Assembly: GCF_009711975.1 (NCBI RefSeq)
Contig: NZ_VIKW01000005.1
Coordinates: 62,001-126,000 of the forward strand
Direction of reading: 5' to 3'
Length of the DNA: 64,000 nt
DNA from: Anabaena sp. UHCC 0204
GTDB taxonomy: Bacteria; Cyanobacteriota; Cyanobacteriia; Cyanobacteriales; Nostocaceae
The notes beneath the pieces were generated by a model. The model worked only from the letters and a program-made list of their open reading frames with translations. It had not been told where the DNA came from and searched no databases. The translations under genes were made by a program, and so were the position numbers. Shown piece after piece: positions 17,675 through 26,477 of this stretch (position 1 is the first letter of the stretch; the number at the start of each line of letters is the position of its first letter).

Positions 17675-18024
17675 TCAACTGCACTGACAAAATAGTTAAC
17701 GATACTGGAAACAATTGATAAGACAATTGAACCTAATAAAGCCGGAACAAAACCCCGAATTTCAAAACCATAACCGGGAGTAATAGCACTTGCTAACCAT
17801 AAAGTTAAGGCATTGATCACGAAAGTAAATAAACCCAAAGTAATTAAAGTAATGGGAAATGTTAAAATCTGTAAAATTGGCCGAATAATAGCATTTACTA
17901 AACCAATAACCACAGCAGCAATTAAAGCAGCCGCAAAGCCGCTGAGAATGAAACCAGGAACAATATTAGCCGTAATTAATAATGCTACCGCAGTACCAAG
18001 CCAAGTCAAGAGAAAGTGTTTCAT
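17671..18024 (-). CDS. Four-helix membrane protein (PF04020 phage-holin-IV-like)
   Basis: A 117-aa protein with four membrane helices: 3-20, 26-47, 53-78 and 92-112. Signature segments are NAIIRPILQILTFPITLITLG and NALTLWLASAI. The Pfam family carries the name mycobacterial phage holin superfamily, but it is widespread in bacterial chromosomes with no lysis role shown. No phage genes are near, so a lysis function should not be assumed. Confidence 0.8.
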   Translation of the reverse strand: MKHFLLTWLGTAVALLITANIVPGFILSGFAAALIAAVVIGLVNAIIRPILQILTFPITLITLGLFTFVINALTLWLASAITPGYGFEIRGFVPALLGSIVLSIVSSIVNYFVSAVD

Positions 18025-18046
18025 AGTTTTATTAGGGGAATTAAGA

Positions 18047-18841
18047 TCAACGTTGTGGGGAAGTGCGTTTTAAGAAAACTTTCCATGTACCACCACCGAC
18101 TACACCATCAGGTTCTAAGCCATAACGGATTTGAGCCGCTTTCACTGCTGCTTCTGTAGATACTCCAAAATCTCCGTCTATAGCACCATTCAGAAATCCC
18201 AGGTTTTTTAGTTGTTTTTGCAACTTAATCACTTCTATCCCACTCATTCCTCTCCGCAAAATCGGCCATCCTTCGGAAGTATATTGAATACCAGGTATTT
18301 GTTGATTAGGAGGAGTGGGTTTAATGGTAGTATTCGGTTGATTTGGGGGGATTGTAGGTTTTTTGGGAGTGGGTGGTTTTGGTGTAATTACCCTAGTGTT
18401 GCTGCTGGGTTTGGTGGGAACAGTAGTAAAACTACTAACAGCGTTAGGTGGTAAAGAGTTAATAGTAGATGGGGTGGGAAACAGTCTTTGCCAAGTGATA
18501 TTATCTACCGTACCCTTGGGGCTTAAACCTGCGGCTTGCTGAAACTGGGAAACAGCTATAGCTGTATTTTGTTGATATGTACCATCCACAGCACCCGAAT
18601 AAAAACCCAAAAGTTTTAAAGCGGCTTGGAGTTCTGTAACTCGTTCACCTTGACTACCTATGTTTAGAGGTGGACGATTAATTTTAACTTCTGGGTTAAT
18701 TTGAGCGATTTTGACTGGTGCGGCTGTTGATATTAAGGCGGAAGAACTAATCAACACGGGTGTGGTGGTTAACAAAATGAAGCAATACCAAGAATTTAGG
18801 CTCATGTAGTTGGGAATACTGGCTATTAAACTATTTTTCAT
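18047..18841 (-). CDS. Exported protein with two peptidoglycan-binding domains
   Basis: 264 aa from the ATG at 18841; a TTG five codons earlier is less likely. A signal peptide occupies about the first 35 residues. A PG_binding_1 domain follows (GERVTELQAALKLLGFYSGA, DGTYQQNTAIAVSQFQ), then a Pro/Thr-rich linker of about 60 residues, then a second PG_binding_1 domain (GIEVIKLQKQLKNLGFLNGA, DGDFGVSTEAAVKAAQ). There is no hydrolase domain, so it probably only anchors to the cell wall. It is 22 bp from the start of the downstream membrane-protein gene and on the same strand, so they may share a transcript. Confidence 0.85.
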   Translation of the reverse strand: MKNSLIASIPNYMSLNSWYCFILLTTTPVLISSSALISTAAPVKIAQINPEVKINRPPLNIGSQGERVTELQAALKLLGFYSGAVDGTYQQNTAIAVSQFQQAAGLSPKGTVDNITWQRLFPTPSTINSLPPNAVSSFTTVPTKPSSNTRVITPKPPTPKKPTIPPNQPNTTIKPTPPNQQIPGIQYTSEGWPILRRGMSGIEVIKLQKQLKNLGFLNGAIDGDFGVSTEAAVKAAQIRYGLEPDGVVGGGTWKVFLKRTSPQR

Positions 18842-19050
18842 AGAACTTTTATACAACTTCTTTTGTAACTCTAATATACAAAAAGCAATATTTGTTTGCA
18901 GAATGGGTTGAATTGCTATTTTCCTGTAATATTTGACCCCTATTCACAAATCTTTCACAAATTCGCTCTATCTTCAAAATTAATGAGATTACTACAATTT
19001 TCTCCCGATTTATAACCAAAACAAATTTTGTAACAACTTTTTAAACTTTT

Positions 19051-19215
19051 ATGAATACCTGTCCTTGCTGCTCCAACACCATGACGCGCAACTTTCGCCA
19101 ACATCATATCTATTGGTTTTGTCGCAGTTGCTGGCAAGAAATGCCGTTAATGGCTGAAAAAACTCATAATCCTCTGGTTAAGCCCTTACCAAAACGTCCT
19201 TTGGTTTTAGTTTAA
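19051..19215 (+). CDS. 54-aa zinc-ribbon-like cyanobacterial protein
   Basis: Starts at the ATG at 19051 and stops at TAA 19213-19215. The first 32 residues hold two Cys pairs, NTCPCCSNTMTR and YWFCRSCWQEMP, which would bind zinc in a CxxC-x17-CxxC ribbon. The tail is Pro/Lys-rich. Similar short CPCC...FCxxCWQEMP proteins are, as far as I recall, common in cyanobacteria, often near signalling genes. It is too small to be called by many gene finders. It lies 39 bp before the next gene. The opposite-strand open frame here is its shadow. Confidence 0.7.
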   Translation: MNTCPCCSNTMTRNFRQHHIYWFCRSCWQEMPLMAEKTHNPLVKPLPKRPLVLV

Positions 19216-19254
19216 CTGTGCCATTAGAAAATATACATCAAAAAGTCAAAAATC

Positions 19255-19647
19255 ATGAATTGTATTCACCAAATTTCACCTAACAGTTTGATTCAAGAAG
19301 TCTTTGGCACAGAAAAACACCAGTATCAAATACGTATCTACTTACCTTACTCACAAATACAAATAGTCATTTTTTCCAAGATCAGAGTAAAAACAGGTTT
19401 CTTAACAATCCAACAGGTTCAGAATCTAGGAACTCTGGTGGTAAAGGAATTTAGACTGAATCCGAATTTTGTAGTTTGGATTGAGCATGATTTCTCACAG
19501 TGCGAACATTTATCCTCTGCTGCCTTCAGTTTAGTGACTTTTGACTGGTATCATGGGCAAGCAACTAATCCTCGCTGGCTTCCTATTCATGAAAACTGGT
19601 ATATTGATTGGTTACAAAATGCTAATCTTGAGTACATAACAGTATGA
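19255..19647 (+). CDS. Conserved-looking protein of unknown function
   Basis: A 130-aa soluble protein starting MNCIHQISPNSLIQEVFG. It is mixed alpha/beta and rich in aromatic residues (FDWYHGQATNPRWLPIHENWY). There is no signal peptide, membrane segment or known motif. It sits between the zinc-ribbon gene and the hybrid response regulator, all on the same strand with gaps of about 40 bp, so a shared transcript is plausible. I do not recognise the family. Confidence 0.7.
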   Translation: MNCIHQISPNSLIQEVFGTEKHQYQIRIYLPYSQIQIVIFSKIRVKTGFLTIQQVQNLGTLVVKEFRLNPNFVVWIEHDFSQCEHLSSAAFSLVTFDWYHGQATNPRWLPIHENWYIDWLQNANLEYITV

Positions 19648-19690
19648 ATTAAACATCGTGATTAGATGAAATCACCAAGGATAAGCCCAT

Positions 19691-22072
19691 GTGAAAATTT
19701 TGTGTGTCGAAGATGATAGAAATATAGCCCAACTGCTACAAATAACGTTAGCCAAACAACGCTATCAAATTGACTTAGCCCAAGATGGACAAGCAGGATG
19801 GAATTTAGCGGAAGTTTATACTTATGATCTGATTCTTCTAGATGTAATATTACCGAAGATGGATGGTATTAGTTTCTGTAAAAAACTCCGCACCAATGAG
19901 TCTTCTAACCTTAATCCTAATCGGGATACCCCAGTAATATTAATGACAGCATTAGACGCAGTGACAAATAAAGTCATGGGCTTGGATGCTGGTGCTGATG
20001 ATTACATTGCTAAACCTTTTGATCTAGATGAATTATTAGCTCGAATTCGGGCATTATTCAGAAGAAACCAAATACAAAAAACGCCTTTATTGACTTGGGG
20101 GGATTTGTCACTAAACCCGAACAGTTGTGAAATCACATATCGAGAAAAACCGATTTATTTGGCTGCGAAAGAATATGAAATACTAGAATTATTTCTGCGA
20201 CATCCTGAGCAGATTTTTAATCCTAGTCGGTTACTAGATCGGCTCTGGACAGCGGATGAATTTCCCAGTGAAGGAGCAGTTCGCGCACATATTAAGGGAT
20301 TGAGGCAAAAACTTAAAAAAGCGGGTGTTGCAGATATATTAGAAACGATTTATAAACAAGGTTATCGGCTCAAACAGCCGGAACTTTTCAGCAAAGACTA
20401 TCAAGAAGAAATTACCCCCGTTGTTAGTGTTGCGTCGGAATTAAAAGCTGTTTGGGAAAAATATCGTCAGTCTTATAGCGATCGCATCTTTATCATAGAA
20501 CAAGCCATTACTTCTTTACAAAATGGCACTCTTACACCCACACAACAACAGGAAGCAGAAAAAGAAGCACATACTCTGATTGGTTCTTTAGGCTGTTTTG
20601 GCTTAGATACAGCTTCGCAAATTTCCCGTCAGATTCAGCAACTTCTCAAACAAGAGCAAGGATTAGAAACAACGGAAATTGCACAACTGGGAAAACTGAT
20701 AACGCAGTTACAGCAGGAGATTTCAGAATATGGCTGTGAAAATCGAGCAGAAAGTTTATCTTCAATTCCTGTTATTCCTTCAGCATCTTTACTAATCGTA
20801 GATGATGACTTGCCTTTAGCAAACCAGATGGTAACAGAGGCAAAAAATTGGGGATTTCAAGCGGAAATTGCCATTAACCTCAAGCAAGCACAGGAATTTT
20901 TAACTCATCACTTTGATGTAATTTTGTTGGATATCAATTTTTCTGATTCCACAGAAAATGGGTTAGATTTTCTCGCATTAGTCCGTCAGCAATACCCAGA
21001 AATTCCCGTTATCATCCTGACTGCTGAAGATTCCTTTGCTCAAAGGGTAGAAGCAGCACGTTTAGGAAGTCAATGCTTTTTACAAAAACCCATTCCTCCA
21101 AGTCAAGTATTAGCAACTATCACCCAAGTAATTCAACAAAATAATCAGCCCATAGCGAGGTTATTAATTGTTGATGATGATCCAGGTTTATTAAATTTTC
21201 TCCGCACTCTGTTAGAACCATGTGGCTATCATCTGATTTTACTAGATCAACCTCATAAATTCTGGGAAACACTAGAGCAGACAGTTCCAGATTTGTTGAT
21301 TTTGGATGTTGAATTTAGTGTAGTTTCTCTATCTCATCAGAACAGTGAAAAAGTCAGCATTTGGAGTGGGTTTGATTTGTGTCAAGTAGTCCGCAGTGAT
21401 GCTCGTTGGAATCGTTTACCTATCTTGTTTTTATCTTCCCATACTGATATTGAAACTATCCAACGTAGTTTTACAGTTGGTGCTGATGATTTTTTGACTA
21501 AACCAATTGTACCAACGGAATTATTAACCCGTGTGCGAACCCGCTTAGAACAACGCCAACTTTGGAAAGTGGCAGAAATAGATGCGCTCACAGGATTAAG
21601 TCTGCGTCGGAAAGTATTACAAGACTTAACAAGATTGCTACAGTTAGCACAACGACAACAACAAAGTTTTAGTTTAGCAATATTGGATTTAGACAAATTC
21701 AAGTTTGTCAATGATCAATATGGGCATGAAATGGGCGATCGCGTCCTCAATTATTTTGGTAAACTCCTTAATCAATCCTTTAGACAGGAAGATGTCGTTG
21801 GACGTTGGGGTGGAGAGGAATTTGTGGTAGGAATGTATGGAACAAGTAGAGAAGATGGAATACGACGATTAGCACAAGTGCTTCAGCAATTTAGTCAGTA
21901 TTTATTTACTGCCCTGGATGGAACTAAATTTAAAGTCACATTTAGTGCGGGAATTGCTCAAATTCCTGATGATGGCAAAGATTTACAAACACTGTACCAA
22001 AAAGCAGATGCCGCACTTTACCAGGCTAAAAAATTGGGGCGAAATTGTATTTGTGCTGCAACTTCAGGTTAG
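19691..22072 (+). CDS. Hybrid response regulator REC-wHTH-HPt-REC-REC-GGDEF
   Basis: 793 aa with a GTG start. Domains in order: receiver 1-120 (phospho-Asp 51, Lys 108); OmpR-type winged helix 130-228; HPt near 250-345 with His-294 in EAHTLIGSLG; receiver 365-480 (Asp 414, Lys 466); receiver 489-618 (Asp 539, Lys 604); diguanylate cyclase 630-790 with GGEEF at 707-711 and an inhibitory RxxD site (RQED) at 698-701. All key residues are present, so both the DNA-binding and the c-di-GMP output could be active in one chain. The kinase gene begins 12 bp downstream with its ribosome site overlapping this stop, so the two are almost certainly partners. Confidence 0.93.
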   Translation: MKILCVEDDRNIAQLLQITLAKQRYQIDLAQDGQAGWNLAEVYTYDLILLDVILPKMDGISFCKKLRTNESSNLNPNRDTPVILMTALDAVTNKVMGLDAGADDYIAKPFDLDELLARIRALFRRNQIQKTPLLTWGDLSLNPNSCEITYREKPIYLAAKEYEILELFLRHPEQIFNPSRLLDRLWTADEFPSEGAVRAHIKGLRQKLKKAGVADILETIYKQGYRLKQPELFSKDYQEEITPVVSVASELKAVWEKYRQSYSDRIFIIEQAITSLQNGTLTPTQQQEAEKEAHTLIGSLGCFGLDTASQISRQIQQLLKQEQGLETTEIAQLGKLITQLQQEISEYGCENRAESLSSIPVIPSASLLIVDDDLPLANQMVTEAKNWGFQAEIAINLKQAQEFLTHHFDVILLDINFSDSTENGLDFLALVRQQYPEIPVIILTAEDSFAQRVEAARLGSQCFLQKPIPPSQVLATITQVIQQNNQPIARLLIVDDDPGLLNFLRTLLEPCGYHLILLDQPHKFWETLEQTVPDLLILDVEFSVVSLSHQNSEKVSIWSGFDLCQVVRSDARWNRLPILFLSSHTDIETIQRSFTVGADDFLTKPIVPTELLTRVRTRLEQRQLWKVAEIDALTGLSLRRKVLQDLTRLLQLAQRQQQSFSLAILDLDKFKFVNDQYGHEMGDRVLNYFGKLLNQSFRQEDVVGRWGGEEFVVGMYGTSREDGIRRLAQVLQQFSQYLFTALDGTKFKVTFSAGIAQIPDDGKDLQTLYQKADAALYQAKKLGRNCICAATSG

Positions 22073-22084
22073 GAGGAAAATACT

Positions 22085-25000
22085 ATGGAAGATGACCTTA
22101 AAACCAAAGCACAACTAATTGCTGAATTACAAACTTTACGAGCAGAAATAGCTGCATACCAAGAAATAAGGGAAATTAAAATAGCCCAGAGAAAGGAAAA
22201 ACGACAACTAATTAATCGCACTGCGCTGTTAATCCGTGATTGTCTAAATGTTGAAGATATTCTGCAAACTACAGTTACAGAAATTAGAGGTATTATTAAG
22301 AGCGATCGCCTAATTATCTACCAATTTCAACCCGATGGTACAGGCTTGGTTGTTAAAGAAGCTGTCGTAGATCCAAAATTTTCAATTTTAGATCGCACTG
22401 TTATAGATCAATGCTTTGAAGAAAGCTGGGTGGAATTATATCAACAAGGACGAACCAGAAGCATTAATGATATATACACTGAGCTTGATATCAATGAATG
22501 TTATCAGCAATTTCTGCAAAATTTTGATATCCGAGCAAATCTGGTTGTTCCCATTATCCGAGAAAATCACCTCTGGGGATTACTTATTGCCCATGAGTGT
22601 ACAGCACCTCGTAATTGGACAACTGCCGATGTAGATTTTATGAATCAATTGGCAATTCAGGTAGGTATTGCTATTCAACAAGCATCATTAATAGAAAAGC
22701 TACAAACAGAACTAGCACAACGGCAAAGATTAACCTCTATATTAGAAGCTACTCCTGACTTTGTGGGCATGGCCACACCCCAAGGAAAGGTGATTTGGCT
22801 CAATCCTGCTGCTCAGAAAATGATGGGAATTGCGAATATTAATGATTTTACAGTTGTTAAAAGTCATCCTCAATGGGCATTAGATATTATTTATCATCAA
22901 GGCATACCTACAGCAATTGAAACTGGTAGTTGGTTAGGAGAAACAGCAATTTTGCATCAACATGGCTCAGAAATTCCTGTTTCTCAATTAATTGTTGCTC
23001 ACAAGTCTGAGGATGGAAAAGTGTTATACACTTCTACTATCATGCGTGATATTTCTAGGCGCAAATTAACAGAAATAGCCTTGAAGGAAAGGGAAAAACA
23101 ACTAGAATTGTTTGCCAAATATGCACCTGCTGGTATTGCCATGTTTGACAGAAATATGCACTATGTAATTGCTAGTCAACGATGGATTGATGATTATAAA
23201 CTTGAATCTATTACAACTATAATTGGTAAATCTCATTACGAGCTATTCCCGGAAATTACAGACACATGGCGACAAATTCATCAACGTTGTCTTGCCGGTG
23301 CAGTAGAAAAATGTGATGAAGATTTATTTGTCAGAGTAGATGGATTAAATCAATGGTTACGCTGGGAAGTTCGCCCTTGGTATAATAGCAACAATGAGAT
23401 TTGTGGGATTATTATTTTCTCTGAAGATATTACTCAACGCAAACGAGTAGAAAGAGAACTGCAACAATTAAATATACAATTAGAACAAAGAGTTACAGAA
23501 CGCACAGCACAACTATCTCAGGCTAACGATCACCTACAAAGAGAACTATTTCAGCGAGAGAAATTAGAACGAGAATTAAAAAATCGGGAAAAATTATTAG
23601 ATGGATTTTTCTATGCGGCCAGCCAAGCAAATGTAGGTTTATCAATAGTTGATACTAACCTCCATTTTTTAAAGATTAATCAGAAATTAGCAGATATAAA
23701 TGGCTATCCTATTGAGGCGCATTTGGGAAAATCGGTAATGGATTTAATACCAGAAATTGCGCCGACAATTTTACCCCTATTACAAAATATTCTCGATCAT
23801 AAACAACCAATTTCTAACTTAGAAATTAGCGGTATTATTAATAGTCAGCCAGAAATGATAGGTTATTGGCTCGTTTCCTACTTTCCCATTTTCGGAGAAA
23901 CAGGAAATGCAATTGCACTGGGGAGTATTATCATTGAAATCACTAAACGCAAACATTTAGAAATAGAGCGAGAAAAGCTGATTGGGATTATCGAAGCTAC
24001 TTCTGATGTGATTGCTACAGTTAGATTTGATACCCAAAAAACCGAATATGCTAACAAAGCAGGCCGTCGTTTCTTCGGTTTAGCTGATAATGCACCAATT
24101 GATCACATTTCTATTGCAGATGTTCATCCTCAGTGGGCTTTAGAAATTGTTCAAAAACAGGGTATTCCCGCCGCAGTTAGACATGGTGTTTGGGTGGGAG
24201 AAACAGCCTTTATCAACCATGAAGGGCAAGAAATTCCTATTTCTCAAGTGCTGATTGCTCAAACTTTTGGTAGCAATCACACACAATATCTTTCTACTAT
24301 TGCTCGTGATATTACCCAACAAAAACAAATTGAAGCCACTCTGAAAGAATCAGATCGCCGCTGGAAATCACTGCTAGATAATGTGCAGTTAGTAGTGATT
24401 GGTTTAGATATAAGTGGTAATGTCGAGTATGCCAATCCCTTCTTTTTGCAACTCACTAACTATACCGAAATAGAGGCTTTAGGCAAAAATTGGTTTAATA
24501 ATTTCTTACCTCAAAGTCAAAATCATCTCATAGAAACTACTTTCCAAGAAGTAATAGAAAATAATTTCTATCCTCACTATCAAAATCCCATTTTAACTAA
24601 ATCACGTGAAGAACGGATGATTTCCTGGAGTAACACTTTATTGAGAGATGTTGAAGGAAATCCCATTGGTACTATTAGCATTGGTGAAGATATTACCGAG
24701 CGTTATAAACTCGAACGCATGAAAGCCGAGTTTATTTCCATTGTCAGCCATGAATTGCGAACTCCTTTAACTTCTATGCAAGCTGGGTTAAGTTTGCTCT
24801 ATGAAAAAATTATAGATGCCAATTCTCCTGAAGGTGAAGCTACTCTTGAAATCGCTACAGAAGGCGTAGATCGTTTAGTCCGCCTCGTTAATGATATTCT
24901 TGATTTAGAACGGTTAGAATCTGGCAAAATCAATCTCGAAAAATCTGTTTTTAACACTATTGATTTAATCAATACTGCCATTTCTCAAATGCAAGATATG

Positions 25001-25456
25001 GCAATTCTCGCTGGTATCATCCTTAATACTACGCCCTCATCCTACCAAGTTGATGCTGATCCAGATCGCTTATTACAAGTTATTATTAATCTTCTCAGTA
25101 ACGCAATTAAATTTTCTCCATCTAATGCAAATATCTATTTAAAAGTAGAAGCAATTTCTTCTTCTCCCTTGCTCCCCCGCTCCCCCACTCCCCTGCTCCC
25201 CAGTCCCCACCTCCTTTTTACAGTCAAAGATCAGGGAAGAGGTATTCCTAGTCACAGCCTAGAAAGTATTTTTGAGCGTTTTCACCAAGTTGATGCTTCT
25301 GACTCGCGCTCTAAAGGTGGCACTGGTTTAGGATTAGCTATTTGTCGTAATATTGTGGAACAACACGGTGGTACTATCTGGGCAGAAAGTATTTTAGGAG
25401 AGGGTAGCACTTTTTACTTTACACTGCCAATTGAGGAGGTTAACAATGGGGAATAA
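22085..25456 (+). CDS. GAF / five-PAS sensor histidine kinase
   Basis: 1123 aa, with AGGAGG ahead of the ATG. Residues 45-200 are a GAF domain like those of cyanobacteriochromes, with DQCF at 108-111 and Cys-139. PAS domains lie at about 211-330, 337-455, 507-625, 630-748 and 755-875, and a coiled coil at 455-505. PAS 1 and PAS 4 are recent-looking copies (both carry HPQWAL..I, GETA.I, EIP.SQ). The HisKA domain has His-889 in SHELRTP. The ATPase domain has N-box Asn-1002 and Asn-1006, DQGRGIP, FERF and GGTGLGLAI. A Pro/Ser/Leu-rich insert at 1025-1043, encoded by repeat DNA, sits just before the G1 box. It probably feeds the hybrid regulator upstream and the receiver downstream. Confidence 0.93.
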   Translation: MEDDLKTKAQLIAELQTLRAEIAAYQEIREIKIAQRKEKRQLINRTALLIRDCLNVEDILQTTVTEIRGIIKSDRLIIYQFQPDGTGLVVKEAVVDPKFSILDRTVIDQCFEESWVELYQQGRTRSINDIYTELDINECYQQFLQNFDIRANLVVPIIRENHLWGLLIAHECTAPRNWTTADVDFMNQLAIQVGIAIQQASLIEKLQTELAQRQRLTSILEATPDFVGMATPQGKVIWLNPAAQKMMGIANINDFTVVKSHPQWALDIIYHQGIPTAIETGSWLGETAILHQHGSEIPVSQLIVAHKSEDGKVLYTSTIMRDISRRKLTEIALKEREKQLELFAKYAPAGIAMFDRNMHYVIASQRWIDDYKLESITTIIGKSHYELFPEITDTWRQIHQRCLAGAVEKCDEDLFVRVDGLNQWLRWEVRPWYNSNNEICGIIIFSEDITQRKRVERELQQLNIQLEQRVTERTAQLSQANDHLQRELFQREKLERELKNREKLLDGFFYAASQANVGLSIVDTNLHFLKINQKLADINGYPIEAHLGKSVMDLIPEIAPTILPLLQNILDHKQPISNLEISGIINSQPEMIGYWLVSYFPIFGETGNAIALGSIIIEITKRKHLEIEREKLIGIIEATSDVIATVRFDTQKTEYANKAGRRFFGLADNAPIDHISIADVHPQWALEIVQKQGIPAAVRHGVWVGETAFINHEGQEIPISQVLIAQTFGSNHTQYLSTIARDITQQKQIEATLKESDRRWKSLLDNVQLVVIGLDISGNVEYANPFFLQLTNYTEIEALGKNWFNNFLPQSQNHLIETTFQEVIENNFYPHYQNPILTKSREERMISWSNTLLRDVEGNPIGTISIGEDITERYKLERMKAEFISIVSHELRTPLTSMQAGLSLLYEKIIDANSPEGEATLEIATEGVDRLVRLVNDILDLERLESGKINLEKSVFNTIDLINTAISQMQDMAILAGIILNTTPSSYQVDADPDRLLQVIINLLSNAIKFSPSNANIYLKVEAISSSPLLPRSPTPLLPSPHLLFTVKDQGRGIPSHSLESIFERFHQVDASDSRSKGGTGLGLAICRNIVEQHGGTIWAESILGEGSTFYFTLPIEEVNNGE
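25157..25213. repeat. STRR-like tract inside the kinase ATPase domain
   Basis: About six CTCCC-based heptamers (GCTCCCC, GCTCCCC, ACTCCCC) are read in frame as a Ser-Pro-Leu-Pro loop, between the strand that follows the N-box (IYLKVEA) and the strand that leads into the G1 box (LLFTVKDQG). The length keeps the frame. Confidence 0.8.
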
Positions 25457-25820
25457 ACGGGTTTTAATTATTGATGATGAGCCAGGTATTCGTCAGATTG
25501 TGCAGATTGCGCTTAAAGCTATTGCTGGTTGGGAAGTGTTGCTTGCGGCTTCTGGAAAGGAAGGAATAACTATGGCTATGGCCGAACTTCCTGATGCTAT
25601 CCTCTTAGATGTGATGATGCCAGAAATGGATGGAATAGCCACATTTAAACAAATGCAAACGAATTCTAAGCTGCAATCTATACCGACTATTTTACTGACT
25701 GCTAAAGCTCAAACTGCTGAACAACATCAATTTACTGAACTCCCTATTACTGGAGTCATTACCAAACCCTTCAAAGCCCCTGATTTAGTCAAGCAAATGC
25801 GATCGCTCCTCAACTGGTAG
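25446..25820 (+). CDS. Single-domain response regulator (receiver only)
   Basis: 124 aa starting at the ATG at 25446, inside the last four codons of the kinase; a GAGGAGG ribosome site lies at 25433-25439. It is a complete receiver: IIDDEPG acidic pocket, phospho-Asp 55 in LLDVMMPEMDG, TILLTAK and the conserved Lys in ITKPF. There is no output domain, so it would act as a phosphate shuttle or sink or bind a partner. The 11-bp overlap with the kinase implies translational coupling and a cognate pair. Confidence 0.9.
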   Translation: MGNKRVLIIDDEPGIRQIVQIALKAIAGWEVLLAASGKEGITMAMAELPDAILLDVMMPEMDGIATFKQMQTNSKLQSIPTILLTAKAQTAEQHQFTELPITGVITKPFKAPDLVKQMRSLLNW

Positions 25821-25973
25821 AAGCAGGGGAGCAGAGGAGAAATATTATCTTTCCTTTTGCTTTTCCCAATTAAATTATCAATTACTAATCATTAATTTAT
25901 TTACATTCACAGATAGTTCACAAATTTTGTTTAGCTTACAGGATAAATAGACCTGAGAAATCCTGGTAGCAAT

Positions 25974-26477
25974 ATGAACAAGATTTTAGTGGTTGAAAAT
26001 GAAACCGTACTATTGGGGCTTTTAGCAGAATTACTTGATTTATATGGATTTATTCCAATTACTACCACATCATTGAAGCAAGGATATGAGCTAACTAAAC
26101 TCGAAAATCCGCATTTAATTTTGTGTGGTTATTCAAGTCAAAATATCAATAATAGTGATGAAACTTGTTGGACATTTCTGCAAAAAATTCGCCAAGATTT
26201 AGAAACAGCAAATATTCCTTTTATATTAATGACTGGAGCAGAGTTAGAAACAATTCCCAACTGGCAGAATTACCTGAGATTTCAAGATATTTTACTAAAA
26301 CCATTTAACTCACAAGTTTTGCTGGAAAAAATCCATGCTCATTTGTCTTCTTACCAAATAAAATCCAAAACTAACCAAAATCATCAATCATCTGATTCCA
26401 GAGAATTTACTAATCAAAATGCCTTTTTCACAAAAGAGAACCAAACAACTTACAACTATAGCTATCTTCTTGCTTAA
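25974..26477 (+). CDS. Pseudo-receiver domain protein
   Basis: A 167-aa protein with a receiver fold at residues 1-120 (MNKILVVENETVLLGLLAELL, PFILMTGAE, DILLKPFNSQVLLEKI). The phosphorylated Asp is replaced: the strand that should read LLxD reads LILCG, with Gly-52 at the acceptor site. The Thr and Lys of the switch are kept. It therefore cannot be phosphorylated in the usual way and may signal by binding alone. The last 45 residues are Asn/Gln/Ser-rich. The next gene overlaps its 3' end by 59 bp. Confidence 0.8.
   Translation: MNKILVVENETVLLGLLAELLDLYGFIPITTTSLKQGYELTKLENPHLILCGYSSQNINNSDETCWTFLQKIRQDLETANIPFILMTGAELETIPNWQNYLRFQDILLKPFNSQVLLEKIHAHLSSYQIKSKTNQNHQSSDSREFTNQNAFFTKENQTTYNYSYLLA

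Noticed and set aside
17671-18024. Prophage lysis gene (holin)
   Set aside because: Only the family name is phage-linked; no phage genes lie nearby and the family is common in chromosomes.
18955-19137. 60-aa minus-strand frame
   Set aside because: It is antisense to the zinc-ribbon gene and has no protein-like features.
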